Positions 38,443 to 45,629 of a DNA stretch of 45,629 nucleotides are shown piece after piece. The stretch comes from Bacteroidales bacterium (GTDB taxonomy: Bacteria > Bacteroidota > Bacteroidia > Bacteroidales > Marinilabiliaceae): contig JAKSLF010000026.1 of the NCBI GenBank assembly GCA_024401355.1, positions 1 to 45,629 on the forward strand, in the 5' to 3' direction. A model generated the notes under the pieces. It saw only the letters and a program-made list of their open reading frames with translations, did not search any database and was not told the origin of the DNA. Every line of letters starts with the position of its first letter. The stretch's first letter is position 1. The translations under genes were made by a program, and so were the position numbers.

Positions 38443-39261
38443 ATGACATCTTTAAAGAACAAGATAGCTGTAGTAACAGGTGGCACAGGTGTGCTTGGCA
38501 GCAACGTGTCTGAGGGATTGCTTCAGGCATCGGCAACAGTAATAATCGTAGGTTCGCGTCAGGAGACCGTAGACAAGGCATTGGCAAAGCTTGAGCCAAC
38601 AGCTAAGGCAAATGGCACGACAGTTACAGGATTTGTCTGCAACGTGTTGAACCATGAAGAGATAGTTGCTCTTACTGAAAAAGTGAAGAAGCAGTTTGGA
38701 CGTGTTGACATTCTTGTAAATGCAGCTGGTGGTAATGTGGCAGGTGCCAACATCATGGATGACATGAACGTCTATGAATGTGACATGGAAGCCTTGAAGA
38801 AAGTGGTAGACCTTAACCTTTGGGGAACAGTATATCCATGTTTGTCATTTGGCAAGATTATGGCAGAGCAGAAGAGTGGCAGCATAATCAACGTCAGCTC
38901 GATGGCAGCATACGATGCGTTGTCGAGAGTGATGGGTTACTCAATAGCCAAGGAAGGTGTAAACGCACTCACAAAGTGGCTTGCCCAGGACTTTGCACGC
39001 AAGTATGGCGACAAGATACGTGTGAATGCCATAGCTCCAGGATTCTTCATCGGAGAGCAGAACCGCAAGGCTCTTCTTAATGATGACGGAAGTCTGACAG
39101 AGAGAAGCCATAAAGTGTTGAACAAGACACCTATGGGCAGATTTGGTGACATAAGTGAACTTAACGGCATAGTAAGATTCCTTGCTTCAGACGAGGCTTC
39201 GTTTGTTACTGGAACAATAATACCTGTAGACGGCGGCTTCAGTTCATTTGCTGGAGTATAG
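38443..39261 (+). CDS. SDR-family oxidoreductase, probable fructuronate/mannonate reductase
   Basis: A 272-residue short-chain dehydrogenase/reductase. The cofactor motif is VTGGTGVLGSN at about 12-22, NAAGG lies in mid-Rossmann, and the catalytic Ser is in IINVSSMAAY with Tyr-x-x-x-Lys in MGYSIAKEGVN. C-terminal PVDGGFSSFAGV closes the family. Its place directly after mannonate dehydratase suggests it makes mannonate from fructuronate. This role is done in E. coli by UxuB of a different (long-chain) family, so no symbol is given. The presence of an SDR in that role in Bacteroidetes is known. The terminator follows 23 bases past the stop. Confidence 0.88.
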   Translation: MTSLKNKIAVVTGGTGVLGSNVSEGLLQASATVIIVGSRQETVDKALAKLEPTAKANGTTVTGFVCNVLNHEEIVALTEKVKKQFGRVDILVNAAGGNVAGANIMDDMNVYECDMEALKKVVDLNLWGTVYPCLSFGKIMAEQKSGSIINVSSMAAYDALSRVMGYSIAKEGVNALTKWLAQDFARKYGDKIRVNAIAPGFFIGEQNRKALLNDDGSLTERSHKVLNKTPMGRFGDISELNGIVRFLASDEASFVTGTIIPVDGGFSSFAGV

Positions 39262-39283
39262 TCGTATCAAGAATAGAAAAAGT

Positions 39284-39317
39284 GGGCCTGCGGCACAAGC
39301 TTGCAGGCCTCTTTTTT
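39284..39317 (+). terminator. Terminator after the uronate genes
   Basis: GGCCTGC (39285-39291) and GCAGGCC (39303-39309) pair perfectly with an 11-base loop and are followed by TCTTTTTT. The stretch to 39494 shows nothing else. Confidence 0.88.
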
Positions 39318-39494
39318 CCTTATGTCATTTGAAGTATCATGACTGTTGATAGAAACATTTAATGCAGAATTAGGCAACAATAGTTGACGGGAAATGAAAT
39401 TCACAAAACATTTTTGGAAGGTGAAAAGTCCTTGTTATTAAAGTGATACGTCAAAAAATACATTATATGCCATTATTTAGACAATAAATCATGG

Positions 39495-39524
39495 TTGTCA
39501 TTTCATAAAAAAGATTAATTTTGC
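39495..39524 (+). promoter_or_regulatory. Promoter of the polysaccharide operon
   Basis: TTG at 39495-39497, an 18-base spacer and TAATTTTGC at 39516-39524, 30 bases before the GTG at 39555. Confidence 0.75.
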
Positions 39525-39554
39525 ATTGTGTAAACAAACAAAAACGGAAGCGCG

Positions 39555-40814
39555 GTGAAGATAGTTCACATAAATAAGACAGATGCGGGTGGCGGAGCGG
39601 CTGTAGCGGCTCTGCGAATCCATCGTTCGCTATTGCGTTCGGGTATTGACTCGCATATTCTTGTTCAGGAGCAGAGGCGCAATGAGGCGAATGAGCATAC
39701 GCTTGGAAAAGGAATGGTGTATGACTCAAAGAACTTCTATCGTTTTGTGAAAGAGAGACTGACGATTCTTCCTCAGGAGAGGGATTCGAATATGCGCTAC
39801 AACTTCTCGATAGCGAATACGGGACAGAGCATAGTTGACGCCAAGGTAGTTCAGGAAGCAGACATCATACATCTTCATTGGATAAACCAGGGATTCCTAT
39901 CACTTGAAAACCTCAAGGAGATATTTGAATTGGGTAAGCCAATAGTGTGGACGCTTCATGACATGTGGCCTTTTACAGGTGGATGCCATTATGCTGGTAC
40001 ATGTTTTGAGTTCAACGAACATTGCGGCTTCTGTCCGTTTCTGAAGAAGAAGGAGAAGCGAGACATGTCGTTTGAGACATACGCCAAGAAGCGTGAGATA
40101 TATGCAAATGGAAATCTTACGGTAGTCACATGTAGCCGATGGCTGGCTTCGATGGCGAAGAGTAGTTCGTTGTTGAAGAACACAAGAGTGACGACAATTC
40201 CGAATCCGATAGACACAAAATTCTACCGTCCGATGGACAGGGAAGTATGCAGGGAGGAACTTGGACTTCCGCAGGACAAGAAGCTGATACTATTTGGTGC
40301 GGCCAACATACTTGACGTGCGCAAGGGATTCAGGTATCTGGAGGAGGCGTTGACGATCATACAGGATAACTTCCCAGCGATTTCTGACAGGATAGAACTT
40401 GTAGTTTTTGGTAAGCTTGAAAAAGGATGGACCAACAGGTTCTCGTTCAAGATACACACGATGGACTTCATCTCTGACCCTATGAAGCTTGTTAAGCTTT
40501 ATAATGCGGCAGACACATTTATTCTTCCTTCGCTTCAGGACAACCTTCCAAATACGGTTGTGGAGAGTTTGTGTTGTGGAACGCCTGTGGTAGGATTTGG
40601 CATTGGTGGTATACCTGAGATGATAACACACATGCAGACGGGATTCTTGGCTGAGGTGAAGAATTCGTTGAGTCTGGCGAATGGTATATATAACATGTTG
40701 TTCTTCAACCAGCAGCAGCGAGATCAGGTGCGTGAGGCTGCGATAGCGACATTTGCTGAGAATATTGTATCGAAACAGTATATTGACCTATACAACAAGT
40801 TGCTTAATCAATAA
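39555..40814 (+). CDS. Family 4 glycosyltransferase
   Basis: A 419-residue GT-B enzyme for surface polysaccharide. A GTG start is used: it directly precedes KIVHINKTDAGGGAAVAALR, the N-terminal donor loop, and no ATG in that frame is close. The donor-binding C-terminal domain has LILFGAANILDVRKGFRYLE, then FILPSLQDNLPNTVVESLCCG with TPVVGFGIGGIPEMI, which carries the Glu-x7-Glu motif. A family-typical Cys-rich WTLHDMWPFTGGCHYAGTC lies near residue 140. It is the first of four overlapping or close genes, so it starts the operon. Donor and linkage are unknown. Confidence 0.92.
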   Translation: MKIVHINKTDAGGGAAVAALRIHRSLLRSGIDSHILVQEQRRNEANEHTLGKGMVYDSKNFYRFVKERLTILPQERDSNMRYNFSIANTGQSIVDAKVVQEADIIHLHWINQGFLSLENLKEIFELGKPIVWTLHDMWPFTGGCHYAGTCFEFNEHCGFCPFLKKKEKRDMSFETYAKKREIYANGNLTVVTCSRWLASMAKSSSLLKNTRVTTIPNPIDTKFYRPMDREVCREELGLPQDKKLILFGAANILDVRKGFRYLEEALTIIQDNFPAISDRIELVVFGKLEKGWTNRFSFKIHTMDFISDPMKLVKLYNAADTFILPSLQDNLPNTVVESLCCGTPVVGFGIGGIPEMITHMQTGFLAEVKNSLSLANGIYNMLFFNQQQRDQVREAAIATFAENIVSKQYIDLYNKLLNQ

Positions 40815-40837
40815 GCTGCGAGTCGGATAAGAAGATA

Positions 40838-41584
40838 ATGGACTGTCCCCGAATAACCATAATCACCATAACGTATAATGCTGAAGCTACACTTGAGAGG
40901 ACAATTGAGAGTGTGGAGAGACAGGACTATGCCAATATAGAATATATAGTGGTTGACGGCAAGTCGACAGATGGTACGATGTCGATAGTTGAGAGACATG
41001 CGGGACGAGTGGACCGATGGGTGAGTGAGCCTGATGGGGGATTGTATTATGCGATGAACAAGGGACTGGCGATGGCAAGTGGTGAGTATGTATGGTTTGT
41101 CAATGCAGGTGATGAGGTGGCGGAGCCGGACACGATAAGCAGGATGATGGCGACGGAGCCTGATGCAGACATATATTATGGTGACACGGTGATGACAGAC
41201 ATGGAGGGGAACGTAATAGGTGGACGCAGACTAGTGCCTCCTGACGAGCTGACATGGAAGAGTTTCAAGAATGGGATGCTTGTGAGTCATCAGTCGTTTG
41301 TTGTAAGGAAGGATATATGTGGCGAGTATGACACCCGATACAGATTTTCGGCAGACTTTGACTGGTGTGTGCGAGCCATGAAAAGGAGTAGCAAGAGAGT
41401 CAACACGAGGATGACGTTGTCGCGTTTTCTTGATGGGGGCATAACCAAGCATAATATAGCAGCCGGCCTCAAGGAAAGATTTGGGATAATGGTCAGGCAT
41501 TATGGAATTGTGTCGACGGTATGTCATCATGTGCCGATAGCGATAAAATTTTTCTATTTTTGGGCTACGAGGGGCAGATTCTGA
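40838..41584 (+). CDS. Family 2 glycosyltransferase
   Basis: A 248-residue GT-A enzyme. ITIITITYNAEATLERTIES begins it; YIVVDGKSTDGT gives the nucleotide site, and EYVWFVNAGDEVAEPDT takes the place of the Asp-x-Asp motif (Asn-Ala-Gly-Asp). YRFSADFDWCVRAMKRSSKR is the acceptor-side signature of the short WcaA-like branch. It ends with TGA overlapping the ATG of the SGNH gene by one base, so the two are coupled. It is likely to add one sugar of the repeat unit. Confidence 0.92.
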   Translation: MDCPRITIITITYNAEATLERTIESVERQDYANIEYIVVDGKSTDGTMSIVERHAGRVDRWVSEPDGGLYYAMNKGLAMASGEYVWFVNAGDEVAEPDTISRMMATEPDADIYYGDTVMTDMEGNVIGGRRLVPPDELTWKSFKNGMLVSHQSFVVRKDICGEYDTRYRFSADFDWCVRAMKRSSKRVNTRMTLSRFLDGGITKHNIAAGLKERFGIMVRHYGIVSTVCHHVPIAIKFFYFWATRGRF

Positions 41585-42975
41585 TGAAGGTGTCGTTGCG
41601 AAATAAAGTGATTAAAAGAATATTTGTAAGGTACAATCGTATACCTATGTGCGACAAGATCATATCGATAATAGCGTCAATAATGACAGCAGTCGTTGCC
41701 ATTGGGCAGTCGTATCCGGACATCGACATAGAGGCGGTGTTGGCAGATACGGTCAGCATATATGGTATAGAGCAGCGAGTGGCGGCGGATGTGGCTTTGC
41801 CTAGTTGTGCGCAGACCGACTCGAACATGATGAAGTTGCCTGGTGGTGAGTCGCGTGAGATGGCACGTTTTGTTGAGAAGATGGATTCGGTTGTGCTATT
41901 TGGTGAGGGGAGAGTAAATATAATACATATTGGTGGTTCGCACGTTCAGGCGGACATGTATACACATGTATTCAGACAGAATATTGATTCGCTGAATGGT
42001 AGTCTTACACCTCCGCGTGGCATGATATTCCCATATACTGTTGCGAAGACCAACAACCCTTCGAACTACAAAGTGAAGTATGGCGGGACGTGGACTCCGG
42101 CCAGGAATGCGTTGAAGCAGTATGCTTTGGATCAGGGTGCGTGTGGAATATTGGTCAGTACGACGGATACTACAGCTTGGGTAGGTGTGGACATGAATCC
42201 GGATTCGGTTATAAGATGGACAGCGACGAAAGTGCATTTGATATGTTCGTCGATGAAGGGGAGAGTGGAGCCTGTGTTGATAGTGAGGGATTCGGTTGAG
42301 GTAAGAGGACAAAAGGAGGAGACGGGCTATGTGTATGAATTGGGTGAGGGTATAGGTAGCTTAAGCATAGCTCCAAGGTTCGATAAAATGCAGTTTGCGG
42401 AGCCTGACACATTTGTGTTGAATGGGCTTGTTATGGACAGCGATGAACCTGGTATTGTCTATTCGACGATAGGTGTAAATGGAGCGTCGGTTCCGTCGTA
42501 TCTTGGGTGCAGGAACTTTTCGAGAGACTTGAAGCTTGTCAAGCCTGACCTTGCTATATTTGCTATTGGAATAAATGATGCGACAGCAGCGAACTTTACA
42601 GATTCGCTATTTGTGGCAAATTATGACAGCCTTATATATAATATAAGGAGTGTGGCGCCTGATTGTGCTCTGTTGTTTATTACGAATAACGACTCGTACA
42701 GGAGAGTGAGGAGAAAATACTATGTGAACAAGAATGGTGAAGTGGCTCGACGTGGTTTTTATGAGTTGGCGGAGAAGTGGCATTCGCCGGTTTGGGACCT
42801 GTATGAGATAATGGGTGGCGAGGGATCGATGCAGAAATGGCAGGAGGAGCATTTGGCGCAGAGGGACAAAGTGCATTTCACCAGGGCAGGTTATGAGGTG
42901 GTTGGAAAAATGTTCTTCAATGCATTTATGGACTACTATCTAAACTATGATGTGGAAAAGGAGGAAGAGAGATGA
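41584..42975 (+). CDS. SGNH-like hydrolase/acetyltransferase partner, exported
   Basis: A 463-residue exported protein. The ATG at 41584 overlaps the TGA of the preceding gene; a later ATG at 41647 would start a tidy signal peptide (MCDKIISIIASIMTAVVAIG), so the start is uncertain. The catalytic block is IHIGGSHVQADMYT (Ser119), with Gly in place of the usual Asp of GDS. FAIGINDA carries the Gly-x-Asn-Asp block, and DKVHFTRAGYEVVG gives Asp428 and His431. It lies just before an MBOAT gene, with which SGNH proteins form O-acetylation pairs (AlgI with AlgX/AlgJ, for example). It is likely to carry acetyl from the membrane protein to the polysaccharide outside. Confidence 0.85.
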   Translation: MKVSLRNKVIKRIFVRYNRIPMCDKIISIIASIMTAVVAIGQSYPDIDIEAVLADTVSIYGIEQRVAADVALPSCAQTDSNMMKLPGGESREMARFVEKMDSVVLFGEGRVNIIHIGGSHVQADMYTHVFRQNIDSLNGSLTPPRGMIFPYTVAKTNNPSNYKVKYGGTWTPARNALKQYALDQGACGILVSTTDTTAWVGVDMNPDSVIRWTATKVHLICSSMKGRVEPVLIVRDSVEVRGQKEETGYVYELGEGIGSLSIAPRFDKMQFAEPDTFVLNGLVMDSDEPGIVYSTIGVNGASVPSYLGCRNFSRDLKLVKPDLAIFAIGINDATAANFTDSLFVANYDSLIYNIRSVAPDCALLFITNNDSYRRVRRKYYVNKNGEVARRGFYELAEKWHSPVWDLYEIMGGEGSMQKWQEEHLAQRDKVHFTRAGYEVVGKMFFNAFMDYYLNYDVEKEEER

Positions 42976-44816
42976 TGGAGAAGTTGGCGGACATATTCTT
43001 ATATAATGAGCATGACCAGTTGCTTTTTACTCAGTTTTACTTCTGGGCATTTTTTGCTGTTGTTATGGTATTTGTTGCCATGCTTCAGAAGAAGTTGCTG
43101 ATGAGGAATGCGTTTCTGTTTGCTGCGAGTGTTTTCTTCTATTATAAGACGTCGGGTATATTTACTTTGATATTGCTTTTTGCGATAGTTGCCTCATTTA
43201 TTATAGGTAAGTGGGTAAGTACGGCCAGAGCTGGATGGCGAAAGAATAGTATACTTGGTGTGGGTGTGGTGGTCAACCTGTTGGTACTTTCGTACTTCAA
43301 ATATGCATATTTCATAACGGACATGCTGAATAACATGTTTGGGTTGAAGATGGAAGTTGTTGACTATTTTGCGATGATAGGCAACAGCATAGCTGGGGAC
43401 AACATATTCAGGGCTGACGTGATACTTCTGCCTGTGGGCATATCGTTCTTTACGTTCCAATGTATCAGTTATCTGATGGACATATACAGAGAGAGGATAA
43501 AGCCTGTGAGCAATATTCTTGACTATGGATTCTATGTGTCGTTTTTTCCTCAGCTTGTGGCTGGTCCGATAGTGAGGGCCAATGAATTCATCGGTCAGCT
43601 GTACAGACCATATTCGTTGTCGAGACGTCATTTTGGCATGGCGATATTCTGGATAATGAATGGCATGGCAAAGAAGATAATATTGTCGGATTACATAGCA
43701 GTCAACTTCATAGACAGAGTGTTTGAGAATCCAACGATGTATTCGGGCTTTGAGAACTTGGCGGCGTTGTTTGGATATTCGTTGCAGGTGTATGCGGATT
43801 TCTCGGGTTATACGGATATAGCGACAGGTGTGGCGCTGGCCATGGGATTCTATCTGCCGCAGAACTTCAACTCTCCATATAAAGCTCCGAATGCGGGAAA
43901 CTTCTGGAAGAGATGGCACATGTCGCTTTCGAGGTGGCTTCAGGACTACCTATATATACCTATGGGTGGAAACAGGAATGCGACGTTGGGTACATATATG
44001 GTTATAGCGACGGTGGCGGTAGTTGGAACAGTTTTGTCGGGTAACATCTGGGTGGCAATTGCTGTGATGACGATAGCATCGGGGTGTGCTATATTTGTGG
44101 TGCTGAACTCTGGAAAGAGAAAACTGATCACGACGAACATCAACTCGATGAATACGATGTTGCTTGGTGGCTTGTGGCATGGTGCGAGCTGGAACTTCAT
44201 GATATGGGGTGGCTTGAACGGCTTGGGCATGATAATCTTCAAAATATGGAAGAGCATAGGAATATATTGGAGGGCAGTTGTGTCGGTTGCTACATTGGGA
44301 TTGTGTTATGTTGTTGCTGAGATGACAGGATGGCCATTCTTCAATATTGCTGTGGTTTGGGCTGGTGTTACGGCGGCTGGTGCTACGTTGAGGGCGTTGT
44401 ATAACCTGATGAGAATCCCGATGGAATTGAAATGGCTGGAACATGCGTGGGCTATATTGCAGACCTTTGTATTTATAACCTTTACTCGTCTGTTTTTCAG
44501 GTCGGGCAGTAATCTTGACCCAGCAGAGGCAAATGAGACAGCATGGAACACAGCGAAGGACATGGTAGGGCAGATTGGTGGAAGCTGGAATGTGGATATG
44601 ATTGGTGAGATGGTGATGAATTATGCGAATGTGTTTGGTTTGATAGTAGCTGGCATGATAATACATTGGCTGCCTGAGAGGTTGAAACGCAGATATAGGA
44701 TATGGTTTGCGACAATGCCTTTGCCGGTCATGGTGATAGTGTCGGTTATTATAGTATTTGTAGTATATCAATTTGTCACGGCTGATTTGCAGAAATTCAT
44801 TTATTATCAATTTTGA
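42972..44816 (+). CDS. MBOAT family O-acyltransferase (AlgI-like)
   Basis: A 614-residue membrane protein with 10 or more helices that moves acetyl groups across the membrane for glycan O-acetylation. The invariant histidine is in LGGLWHGASWNFMIWGGLNG (His403). Upstream are FPQLVAGPIVRANEFI, VYADFSGYTDIATGVALAMG, NFNSPYKAPNAGNFWKRWHM and SLSRWLQDYLYIPMGGNR, all typical of the AlgI/DltB branch. It is longer than AlgI by extra C-terminal helices (from about 440). It overlaps the SGNH gene by four bases (ATGA), so the two are coupled. Acetyl as the group is inferred. Confidence 0.94.
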   Translation: MMEKLADIFLYNEHDQLLFTQFYFWAFFAVVMVFVAMLQKKLLMRNAFLFAASVFFYYKTSGIFTLILLFAIVASFIIGKWVSTARAGWRKNSILGVGVVVNLLVLSYFKYAYFITDMLNNMFGLKMEVVDYFAMIGNSIAGDNIFRADVILLPVGISFFTFQCISYLMDIYRERIKPVSNILDYGFYVSFFPQLVAGPIVRANEFIGQLYRPYSLSRRHFGMAIFWIMNGMAKKIILSDYIAVNFIDRVFENPTMYSGFENLAALFGYSLQVYADFSGYTDIATGVALAMGFYLPQNFNSPYKAPNAGNFWKRWHMSLSRWLQDYLYIPMGGNRNATLGTYMVIATVAVVGTVLSGNIWVAIAVMTIASGCAIFVVLNSGKRKLITTNINSMNTMLLGGLWHGASWNFMIWGGLNGLGMIIFKIWKSIGIYWRAVVSVATLGLCYVVAEMTGWPFFNIAVVWAGVTAAGATLRALYNLMRIPMELKWLEHAWAILQTFVFITFTRLFFRSGSNLDPAEANETAWNTAKDMVGQIGGSWNVDMIGEMVMNYANVFGLIVAGMIIHWLPERLKRRYRIWFATMPLPVMVIVSVIIVFVVYQFVTADLQKFIYYQF

Positions 44817-44875
44817 TTTTTTATGAAACAAAAACGAGATTGAAACGTAGGCATGAGTTACTGGACAAAACGGAA

Positions 44876-45406
44876 ATGGCAAAACTAGAATTGAGGAATA
44901 GTAAAGATTTGGCGAAAGCCAGACGAATGGTGCGTCGAGGCGGATGTTTCACTTTGACTGTGAGACATGGCAGGGTGTATACGTATAAGTTGAGTGAGCA
45001 GAGGCAGCCTAATAGTGTGAAGCAGGTGGAGCAAAGGAAAATATTTGAAAAAGCGAATGCCATAGTGTCGAAGGAGTTGAAGAAGAAGGAGAGACTTGAA
45101 TATTGGAGGAAAGTGGCCAAGGAGAGTGGGAAGAAGACAGCGCGAGGAGCTGCAATAGCCTATTGGTGCAAGCGTTTGAAGAGTGAGGCTGAAGAGGAAA
45201 CACATTTTAACTCTGATGTAATCAAGTGGCGGACAGAGCGTTGCCATGAAAGGCGTGAGTTGGTTCGAAATAATTTCTCACGAAATATTTGGATAGGATG
45301 TAAAAATCGTCTAATTTTGCACTCGCTTTCCAAGGGGGAAGTCGCCAGTGTGGTGAAGAGCCGCAGTGGTAGAGAGATTGAAAGGACTGAGTGCCAGACA
45401 GGTTGA
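44876..45406 (+). CDS. Basic hypothetical protein
   Basis: A 176-residue protein very rich in Lys and Arg, with predicted helices. I chose the ATG at 44876 (MAKLELRNSKDLAKARRMVR); an ATG at 44813 overlaps the MBOAT gene. A short beta part, GGCFTLTVRHGRVYTYKL, is followed by a long basic helix (VSKELKKKERLEYWRKVAKE) and AAIAYWCKRLK. I do not recognise it. The last 35 codons overlie a strong promoter and may not be needed. It might bind nucleic acid, since it is basic, but there is no motif. Confidence 0.55.
   Translation: MAKLELRNSKDLAKARRMVRRGGCFTLTVRHGRVYTYKLSEQRQPNSVKQVEQRKIFEKANAIVSKELKKKERLEYWRKVAKESGKKTARGAAIAYWCKRLKSEAEEETHFNSDVIKWRTERCHERRELVRNNFSRNIWIGCKNRLILHSLSKGEVASVVKSRSGREIERTECQTG
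45288..45320 (+). promoter_or_regulatory. Upstream strong promoter before the right edge
   Basis: TTTG at 45288-45291, a 20-base spacer and TAATTTTGC at 45312-45320. It lies within the end of the basic protein gene and points to the right edge. Confidence 0.6.
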
Positions 45407-45445
45407 GGCGGTTGAAAAAGATTTTTTAATTTTTCTCGAAAAAAG

Positions 45446-45478
45446 TTTGGTGGTTAGAAAAAAACAATCTAACTTTGC
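45446..45478 (+). promoter_or_regulatory. Downstream strong promoter before the right edge
   Basis: TTTG at 45446-45449, a 20-base spacer and TAACTTTGC at 45470-45478, preceded by an AT-rich stretch (45420-45445) suited to an UP-like element. It is one of the best consensus promoters in the window. Confidence 0.8.
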
Positions 45479-45629
45479 ATCCGCAACTCGAAAGAAACGA
45501 CGAGACACAGAATCGGGTTGATACTGAAAAGTGAAAAGATACGATCTTTGAAAATATTGTTATAGTGCAAGAATAAGGGAAAGGAAAGCAAGTTAATTCT
45601 GATTAACAGCCATAGTGACAGCTCTGAAA
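45479..45629 (+). other. Probable rRNA operon leader
   Basis: The 151 bases after the promoter have no open frame. They contain GATCTTTGAAAATATTG at 45542-45558, resembling the CTTTGA antitermination-like element that precedes 16S rRNA genes in this phylum, then purine-rich leader. The 16S gene itself would begin beyond the window edge. No mature rRNA sequence is visible, so this is a probable call. Confidence 0.5.

Overview
The window reads as chromosome of a member of the Bacteroidales, most like Prevotella or a close relative. The signs are the recurrent Bacteroidetes promoter (TTTG or TTG about 20 bases before TAnnTTTGC), the near absence of Shine-Dalgarno sequences, and several lineage-typical families: a Bacteroidetes-type succinate dehydrogenase/fumarate reductase, DUF6266, a GH3-like acyl-adenylate protein, a smalltalk micro-protein and GH43 enzymes with secretion signals. 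Species is not determined.

Layout. 1-2.1 kb: flavoprotein (partial) and cytochrome b of succinate dehydrogenase/fumarate reductase, minus strand. 2.4-3.1 kb: a DUF6266 protein. 3.4 kb: tRNA-Leu(CAA) with promoter and terminator. 3.6-8.9 kb: plus-strand run of an outer-membrane barrel, GH3-like enzyme, deoxynucleoside kinase, a membrane protein and an SGNH hydrolase. 8.8-14.8 kb: a glycosyltransferase with a Pmp3-type peptide, a MATE exporter, a cytidylate-kinase-like protein, FolK, a zinc metallopeptidase and a second barrel protein.

14.9-24.5 kb is an accessory island. Its left part, on the minus strand, carries a small helix-turn-helix protein, a CHC2/Toprim primase-like protein, a DUF3987-like protein and an unknown protein, with a large inverted repeat full of TGACA motifs upstream. 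Its middle has an unrecognised two-gene operon that shares overlapping back-to-back promoters with a short structured RNA ending in a perfect terminator. Next come an N-terminally deleted MmeI-like DNA methyltransferase fused at a clean junction to the remains of another gene, an ADP-ribosyltransferase/Tpt1-like protein and a SprT-like metalloprotein. The right part has an unknown small protein followed by a smalltalk protein. This looks like a remodelled mobile or defence island, and the operon plus RNA is the best candidate for an undescribed system.

24.6-26.9 kb: two proteins related to group 4 NiFe hydrogenase/complex I subunits whose NiFe ligands and most proximal-cluster cysteines are replaced. 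26.95 kb: polyprenyl diphosphate synthase. 28.0 kb: tRNA-Asn(GTT). 28.2-35.3 kb: a secreted carbohydrate operon (histidine phosphatase, GH74-like lipoprotein, two GH43 enzymes, a lipoprotein) without a SusC/SusD pair. 35.3-36.4 kb: an orphan histidine kinase. 37.1-39.3 kb: mannonate dehydratase and an SDR oxidoreductase, the uronic acid arm that fits the hydrolases upstream. 39.5-44.8 kb: a surface polysaccharide operon (two glycosyltransferases, an SGNH protein and an MBOAT acetyltransferase). The window closes with a basic unknown protein, tandem strong promoters and what looks like the leader of an rRNA operon lying just beyond the right edge.
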